From Hydrogenophilales bacterium CG12_big_fil_rev_8_21_14_0_65_61_21 (GTDB lineage Bacteria > Pseudomonadota > Gammaproteobacteria > Burkholderiales > Thiobacillaceae), in contig PFGT01000015.1 of NCBI GenBank assembly GCA_002782005.1, forward strand, positions 1 through 42,001: a stretch of 42,001 nucleotides of DNA. The letters are read 5' to 3'. The position numbers and the translations under genes are program-made. A model generated the notes under the pieces. It did not search any database. It was not told the origin of the DNA and was given only the letters and a program-made list of their open reading frames with translations. Of the stretch, positions 37,470 to 42,001 are shown piece after piece (the stretch's first letter is position 1; every line of letters starts with the position of its first letter).

Positions 37470-37497
37470 ATTATATCAAGGTCGGCCAGCCTGACAA
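37470..37497 (-). promoter_or_regulatory. Sigma-70 promoter of the rpsU-dnaG-rpoD operon
   Basis: Minus strand TTGTCA (37497-37492), a 16-bp spacer, TATAAT (37475-37470). The -10 is perfect. The short leader of about 25 nt holds no SOS box that I can see. Confidence 0.85.
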
Positions 37498-37535
37498 GAT
37501 AAAATATCGACTTCCGCCTTTACTGACCCTCGATC

Positions 37536-38564
37536 ATGCGTGTTCTGGGCATCGAATCCTCGTGCGACGAAACCGGCATCGCCCTCTATGACACCGAGCG
37601 GGGTCTGTTGGCCCACGCCCTGCACTCCCAGATCGCCCTGCATGCGGAATATGGCGGGGTGGTGCCGGAACTGGCCTCGCGCGACCATATTCGACGTGCC
37701 CTGCCGCTGACCCGCAAGGTCCTGGCCCAGGCGGGTCTGACCCTGGCCGACATCGACGGCATCGCCTACACCCAGGGTCCGGGCCTGGCTGGAGCGCTGC
37801 TGGTCGGCGCCAGCATCGCCAGTGGCCTGGGTCTGGCCCTAAAGGTGCCTACAGTAGGCGTGCATCACCTGGAAGGCCATCTGCTTTCGCCCCGTCTGGC
37901 CGACCCAAGGCCGGAATTCCCGTTCATCGCCTTACTGGTCTCCGGTGGCCACACCCAGTTGATGCAGGTGGACGGCGTCGGGCTATATCGTCTATTGGGC
38001 GAAACCCTGGACGACGCCGCCGGCGAGGCCTTCGACAAGACCGCCCAGTTGCTCGGTCTGGGTTACCCCGGTGGCCCGGCCATTGCGGAGATGGCCGAAT
38101 CCGGCGATGCCTACCGTTACAAGCTGCCCCGGCCGATGCTCAATTCCGGCGACCTGGAGTTCAGTTTCGCCGGCCTCAAGACCGCCGTGCTGACCCTAGT
38201 GAAGCGCGAGGGTCTCGACCATGCCGCAGACATCGCCGCCGCCTTCCAACTCGCCGCCGTGGAGGTGTTGACGGCGAAGTCCATCGAAGCCATGAAACAA
38301 ACTGGATTGAACCGTTTGGTGGTGGCCGGTGGCGTCGGCGCCAACCAACAGTTGCGCGAACGCTTGAACTCGGAGGCCAAGCGGCGCCAGTTCGAGGTCT
38401 TCTATCCACCGCTCGACCTGTGCACCGACAACGGCGCCATGATCGCCTATGCCGGCGCGCTACGCCTTTGGCCAAACGGGGTCGAACGGGATGGGCCGGC
38501 TGCCGATGGCCGTTTCTCGGTGCGGCCGCGCTGGGAGCTGGCCGAACTCGCAGCGCCTATCTAA
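37536..38564 (+). CDS. tsaD: tRNA N6-threonylcarbamoyltransferase TsaD
   Basis: 342 residues. With TsaB and TsaE it makes t6A37 in tRNAs reading ANN codons. Seen: [10 protein letters not shown] near 5-14, iron ligands H111 and H115 in [18 protein letters not shown] near 136-143, [19 protein letters not shown] near 160-180 and a late [15 protein letters not shown] near 268-282, then [12 protein letters not shown] near 298-309. The start ATG 37536 is divergent from rpsU. The 3' end overlaps the convergent 38557-39333 gene by 8 bp. Confidence 0.97.
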   Translation: MRVLGIESSCDETGIALYDTERGLLAHALHSQIALHAEYGGVVPELASRDHIRRALPLTRKVLAQAGLTLADIDGIAYTQGPGLAGALLVGASIASGLGLALKVPTVGVHHLEGHLLSPRLADPRPEFPFIALLVSGGHTQLMQVDGVGLYRLLGETLDDAAGEAFDKTAQLLGLGYPGGPAIAEMAESGDAYRYKLPRPMLNSGDLEFSFAGLKTAVLTLVKREGLDHAADIAAAFQLAAVEVLTAKSIEAMKQTGLNRLVVAGGVGANQQLRERLNSEAKRRQFEVFYPPLDLCTDNGAMIAYAGALRLWPNGVERDGPAADGRFSVRPRWELAELAAPI

Positions 38565-39333
38565 AACGGCTCATCCAGTCGTTCAAGTGCAATAGCCGGA
38601 CGGCCTCCTCCGGAAACAGCATGACCACCGAAAACAGCAACAGCGCCACCAGCATCAGAAAGGCGGCGAACAGGCTGCCCGGTCGCAACCAGCCCCAATA
38701 GCGGGCGGCCAGGAACAACGCATCCTTGCGGTGTTCGGACATCGCCAGCCAGCGGTTCAACAAGGTCGAGCCAAGATAGACGACATAACCACCGGCCAAC
38801 GAGGCCAGAACAATCCGGAACACGGTAAACATGTCCACCGGCCCCTTGTCCATGCCGCGATAAAATAGCGATACCCCGCCCACCGCCAACGAGGCGATAA
38901 AGGCCAGGACGATATTCATCACCAGGCGACTGCGCTCGCGGGCCAGGTCTTGCTGGCGTTGAATGAAGAAGCTGTCCACTTCGGACTTGAAGTACTCGGT
39001 CTTTTCTTCCACCAGGGTGGAGATTTCCTGCTTCATTATCCGGATGCGGTCATCCAACACCCCGGACAGCCGCTCCCCGGCATAGTCGACCAGTTCTTTG
39101 ACATCATCCTTGGTGAACTGGCGCTGGTTGTGCAACTCGTTGGAAATTTTGTCCAGCTTGACGTCGATCTCGGCGCTGGTGTCGGCCACGACCTCCTTCA
39201 GCTCCGAACCGGCGGCCCGTATGCCATCCTGCAAAACCCCGGACAGCCGGCCGGCCGCCCGGTCGATAGCTGATTCCGACGCCGCCGCCAGGCTCTCCTT
39301 GGCATAGTCCATTTCTTTCTGGAACCAGGCCAT
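38557..39333 (-). CDS. Unrecognised coiled-coil membrane protein with an internal repeat
   Basis: 258 residues; I do not recognise the family. Seen: a soluble N-terminal half (about 1-136) that is charged and helical, likely coiled coil, with an internal repeat [11 protein letters not shown] (29-39) and [11 protein letters not shown] (88-98), 59 residues apart. It is followed by three predicted membrane helices (about 137-157, 168-190 and 216-240). No signal peptide is seen. The design recalls sensors or scaffold proteins with an antiparallel coil at the membrane. It starts inside the plsY stop (TAATG), so it is translated together with plsY. That suggests an envelope or lipid link, which is inference. 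Confidence 0.8.
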   Translation of the reverse strand: MAWFQKEMDYAKESLAAASESAIDRAAGRLSGVLQDGIRAAGSELKEVVADTSAEIDVKLDKISNELHNQRQFTKDDVKELVDYAGERLSGVLDDRIRIMKQEISTLVEEKTEYFKSEVDSFFIQRQQDLARERSRLVMNIVLAFIASLAVGGVSLFYRGMDKGPVDMFTVFRIVLASLAGGYVVYLGSTLLNRWLAMSEHRKDALFLAARYWGWLRPGSLFAAFLMLVALLLFSVVMLFPEEAVRLLHLNDWMSRFR

Positions 39334-39938
39334 TAGCCGCGTCTCCCAAAAACGGATTCTTCGCCCGACAGCAGCCGGGCGATATTGGCCTTGTGCCGCC
39401 AGAAGATCAGAACGGCCAGGCTGGCGATAGCCGCAGTCGCCACCTTATCGCCATCGAGCAACCAGGCATACACTGGGGACAGGCCCGCCGCCGCCAGCGC
39501 AGACAGCGACGACACCCGGCTGACCATGAACGCCGCCAACCAGGTCAGGGCGCAGGCCAGCCCCAGCCATGGGTTCAAGGCCAGCAGCAGGCCCAACGCC
39601 GTGGCCACGCCCTTGCCGCCCTTGAAGCCAAAAAACACCGGCCACAGGTGTCCCATGAAAACCGCCAGGCCAGCCAAGGCCGGGGTGTAGTCGGGCAAAC
39701 CATAGCGAGCCGCCGCCCAGCGGGCCAGCAACACGGCGACCGCGCCTTTGGCCGCGTCGCCCAGCAAGGTCAGCGCCGCCACGATTTTGCGACCGCTACG
39801 CAGCACATTAGTGGCGCCAGGGTTGCCCGAACCATAACTACGCGGGTCAGGCATGGCGAAAACCCGCGCCAGGATCACCGCGAACGACAGTGAGCCGATC
39901 AGATAAGCGGCCAGGACAATCGGTACGAGCGCAATCAT
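39333..39938 (-). CDS. plsY: Glycerol-3-phosphate acyltransferase PlsY
   Basis: 201 residues, multi-pass membrane enzyme. It moves the acyl group from acyl-phosphate to glycerol-3-phosphate, the first step of phospholipid synthesis. Seen: SGNPGATNVLRSG near 37-49 (motif 1), FMGHLWPVFFGFKGGKGVATALG near 94-116 (motif 2 with the phosphate-binding glycines), and SSLSALAAAGL near 146. The stop shares one base with the next gene's ATG. It is divergent from folB with a 24-bp or 36-bp gap, depending on the folB start; tsaD-plsY-folB linkage is common. Confidence 0.96.
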   Translation of the reverse strand: MIALVPIVLAAYLIGSLSFAVILARVFAMPDPRSYGSGNPGATNVLRSGRKIVAALTLLGDAAKGAVAVLLARWAAARYGLPDYTPALAGLAVFMGHLWPVFFGFKGGKGVATALGLLLALNPWLGLACALTWLAAFMVSRVSSLSALAAAGLSPVYAWLLDGDKVATAAIASLAVLIFWRHKANIARLLSGEESVFGRRG

Positions 39939-39974
39939 GGGTAAAATGGCGGCCTTTCATTCATGGTCCGCATC

Positions 39975-40331
39975 ATGGACGTATTATTCCTAAAAGACTT
40001 CAAGCTCGAAACCATTATCGGTCTATATCCATGGGAGCGCAAAGCGCCACAGCCCATCCTGATCGATCTGGAGATCGGCCTGTACGACCACAAGGCTGGC
40101 GCCACCGACAACATCGCCGACACCATCGATTACGGCAAGGTCGCCAGCCGGATTCGGGAATTCGCCGCCAGCCACGATTTTCATCTGGTCGAGGCACTGG
40201 GCGAACATATCGCCGACATCGTGCGCAGCGAATTCGGCGCCCCCTGGGTACGCATCACCCTGCGTAAACTGGCCATTCTGCGAGGCGTCAAGGAACTCGG
40301 CATCATCATCGAGCGCGGCAGCCGGCTGTAA
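39975..40331 (+). CDS. folB: Dihydroneopterin aldolase
   Basis: 118 residues from ATG 39975 (MDVLFLKDF), the start that fits the family; an in-frame ATG at 39963 adds four residues. It converts dihydroneopterin to hydroxymethyl-dihydropterin in folate synthesis. Seen: LETIIGLYPWERKAPQPI near 10-28 (with the catalytic-loop Tyr/Glu), DYGKVASRI near 53, EALGEHIADIV near 72-82 (substrate Glu), and VRITLRKLAILRGVKELGIIIER near 91-113 (catalytic Lys). Confidence 0.95.
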   Translation: MDVLFLKDFKLETIIGLYPWERKAPQPILIDLEIGLYDHKAGATDNIADTIDYGKVASRIREFAASHDFHLVEALGEHIADIVRSEFGAPWVRITLRKLAILRGVKELGIIIERGSRL

Positions 40332-40373
40332 TTCAGTGCCCCAGTTACGAGTGACACGGTAAATCCCGCCACC

Positions 40374-41105
40374 ATGTCGCTGTACTTATACATCGTCGCC
40401 ATCCTCCTTGCCGCCTATTTCATCCGCGGCATTTCCGGCTTCGGCTCCGGCCTGGTGGCCGTGCCGCTCTTGGCCTTGAAGCTGCCGCTAACCTTCGTCG
40501 TGCCGTTGATCTTGCTGACCGATTTCACCGCCTCGCTGGTGCTCGGCGGACTCAATTTCAAACAGCTTGCCTGGCCGGAGATTCGTCGTCTGTTGCCGCC
40601 CGGTCTGCTCGGCGTGGTCGCCGGCACCCTGCTGCTGGTCTCGTTGCCCAAGACGCCGATGCTGATCGGCCTGGGCAGCTTCGTGATGTTGTTCGCCCTG
40701 CGCAACCTGTTTCTCGCTGGCCGCGAGTTGCGGCCGATCTCGACCTGGTGGGCCTGGCCGGCCGGATTGACCGGCGGCACGGTGGGCGCCCTGTTTGGCA
40801 CCGGCGGGCCGCCCTATGTGATCTATCTTTCACATCGGCTCACCGACAAGGGCCAGTTGCGCGCCACCTTTTCCGGACTGTTCTTTATGGAAGGACTAGC
40901 CCGAATCGCCAGCTTCACCCTCTCCGGCCTGCTACTCGATGTTCGGCTGGCGTGGGCCTACCTGGGCGCCATGCCGGTGGCGCTGGCCGCCCTGTGGCTC
41001 GGCAGCCATATCCATACCCGGCTAAACAACGCCCAGATGATGAAGCTCATCAGCCTGATCCTGCTCGGCAGCGGCGTTTCCCTCTATATCAAGGCGATGA
41101 ACTAA
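40374..41105 (+). CDS. TauE/SafE family sulfite exporter-like permease
   Basis: 243 residues, about eight membrane helices in two similar halves. Seen: FIRGISGFGSGLVAVPLLAL near 17-36 (first half marker) and the second-half marker GTVGALFGTGGPPYVIYL near 133-150, both typical of TauE/SafE. Members are thought to export sulfite, sulfoacetate or similar anions; the substrate here is unknown. It starts 43 bp after folB and its stop overlaps the HDOD gene by 4 bp, tail to tail. Confidence 0.9.
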   Translation: MSLYLYIVAILLAAYFIRGISGFGSGLVAVPLLALKLPLTFVVPLILLTDFTASLVLGGLNFKQLAWPEIRRLLPPGLLGVVAGTLLLVSLPKTPMLIGLGSFVMLFALRNLFLAGRELRPISTWWAWPAGLTGGTVGALFGTGGPPYVIYLSHRLTDKGQLRATFSGLFFMEGLARIASFTLSGLLLDVRLAWAYLGAMPVALAALWLGSHIHTRLNNAQMMKLISLILLGSGVSLYIKAMN

Positions 41106-41932
41106 GGGCCGAGCAGCCTTTCTTCCAGCCCGGCCAAGCCCATGCTGGCATGGTGGAACAGCACCTCGGCATGGACCTTCCAGACGTTTTCCCATTCACT
41201 GTCGTCGGCCCTGGAACGCTGTGCCAGCAGATGGCAGGCAAACTGGACCAGCACGCTCAGGGCGCGAACCGATTCGGGCAGGGTCTCGGGATGAGTGGCA
41301 TGATGCTGCCGGATAGCCTGGGCCACATCAAGGGGTAATTGCCAGTTGCGCGCCACCATCAGCCCGACCACGGCATGGTCGGTGTGGTACGCGGCATCCA
41401 GCGCGGTCAGATCGGGCCAGGCGCCGATGGCGCCGAAGCCACGCGCATAAGCCGGATCGCACCGGCACAGTATTGCCACGCCGCAATCGTGAAAGATAGC
41501 AGCCTGGAAGGCCAAATCCTCGCGCAGACCATGTAAGCGGGCGATCCTGACTGTCGCCAGGACCAGATCGGCCACTGCGTTCATCCGCTGCCACAAGGTA
41601 TTTATGAGCGATTCCAGCTTGGGATCGCGCAATGCGCCGCGCAGTCCTTCGCTGCGTGCCACGGCGACGGTAGTGCGCAGGCCTAGCACGGTAATCGCCT
41701 GTTCCAGCGACTCGGGCTTAGTCCGCGCCCCCATCACCGGCGAGCCAGCGACCCTAAACACCGCCCCGGCCAGCGGTGGATCACGGCCGATCGCGGCGGC
41801 GTACTCACGCGGCCCGGCTGCGTAGTTATCCTCCAGCGCCAGCACGTCGAGCAAGGCCGCCGGCATAGGCGGAATCTTCACGCCCGAGGCGAGTATGGCT
41901 TCGATCAGTTTATTGTCGTCCGCTTCGCTCAC
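41102..41932 (-). CDS. HDOD-domain signalling protein
   Basis: About 276 residues. HDOD domains are HD-fold modules without proven hydrolase activity, found in bacterial signalling. Seen: VKIPPMPAALLDVLALED near 18-36, the helical HDOD core with an ILGLRTTVAVARS-like segment, IFHDCGVAILC near 157 (HD-like pair), and a DHAVVGLMVARNW region near 190. I choose GTG 41932 because GGGGGAG lies four bases before it; the frame also has ATG 41977 (15 residues longer) with a poorer RBS. No GGDEF or EAL partner is seen here. Confidence 0.82.
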   Translation of the reverse strand: MSEADDNKLIEAILASGVKIPPMPAALLDVLALEDNYAAGPREYAAAIGRDPPLAGAVFRVAGSPVMGARTKPESLEQAITVLGLRTTVAVARSEGLRGALRDPKLESLINTLWQRMNAVADLVLATVRIARLHGLREDLAFQAAIFHDCGVAILCRCDPAYARGFGAIGAWPDLTALDAAYHTDHAVVGLMVARNWQLPLDVAQAIRQHHATHPETLPESVRALSVLVQFACHLLAQRSRADDSEWENVWKVHAEVLFHHASMGLAGLEERLLGP

Positions 41933-42001
41933 GCTGCTCCCCCTCGGATTTGACTGATACTCCCTTGGATATTGCATAAATTCACCGCACCCTCACCGGT
42001 C

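Noticed and set aside
37500-37505. TAAAAT before tsaD as a promoter
   Set aside because: No -35-like sequence at suitable spacing, and it overlaps the rpsU promoter region.

Overview
The window looks like a chromosomal segment of a GC-rich betaproteobacterium. The family cannot be named from this sequence; a Nitrosomonadales/Rhodocyclales-like lineage is my guess. The main evidence is two long housekeeping blocks in the usual betaproteobacterial order: ndk-rlmN-pilW-rodZ-ispG-hisS-yfgM-bamB-der-hfq-hflX-hflK-hflC-DUF2065-hisZ-purA (minus strand, about 23.1 kb down to 7.8 kb) and rpsU-yqeY-dnaG-rpoD-tRNA-Ile2 (minus strand, about 37.4 kb down to 32.9 kb). HisZ, PilW, UbiA and a SPOR protein fit the same assignment.

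Layout, left to right. Positions 1-3.15 kb hold a minus-strand flagellin operon: flagellin, a conserved-looking unknown, FlbT, FlaF and a truncated DegT-type sugar aminotransferase. A near-consensus sigma-28 promoter drives it, and the 5' leader holds two inverted repeats. FlbT, FlaF and this flagellin type are best known from alphaproteobacteria, so this is the most lineage-unusual part of the window. Positions 3.2-7.6 kb hold purine salvage (methylthioinosine phosphorylase, Hpt) and RNA enzymes (RlmB, RNase R). A tRNA-Leu(CAG) gene with its own promoter and a two-way terminator separates these from purA. Positions 7.8-23.1 kb are the first housekeeping block, in which most junctions are ATGA/GTGA overlaps. 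A REP-type palindrome sits between bamB and der.

Positions 23.2-28.4 kb hold a SPOR-domain protein, tilS, accA, slyD, a RoxA-type ribosomal oxygenase and a small Ala/Pro-rich lipoprotein. Positions 28.4-29.25 kb are a gene graveyard: a small ORF with an amber codon, a GNAT tail, a metal ABC permease tail and a SWIM-protein tail. Then come ubiA and a PhoX-like phosphatase with a candidate PhoB-dependent promoter. At 32.2-32.8 kb lies a dead parDE toxin-antitoxin locus: parD has one nonsense codon and parE is truncated. The macromolecular synthesis operon follows, then tsaD, a coiled-coil membrane protein of unknown function, plsY, folB, a TauE/SafE permease and an HDOD protein.

Functional links: methylthioinosine phosphorylase releases hypoxanthine, which the adjacent Hpt can salvage. 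TilS modifies the CAU anticodon of the tRNA-Ile2 encoded behind rpoD. HflK/HflC form the FtsH modulator. BamB, PilW, RodZ and PlsY serve the envelope. The only plausible novelty I see is the flagellin leader/FlbT module and two unrecognised proteins (1483-2100 and 38557-39333). I did not find a complete unknown defence or mobile system.
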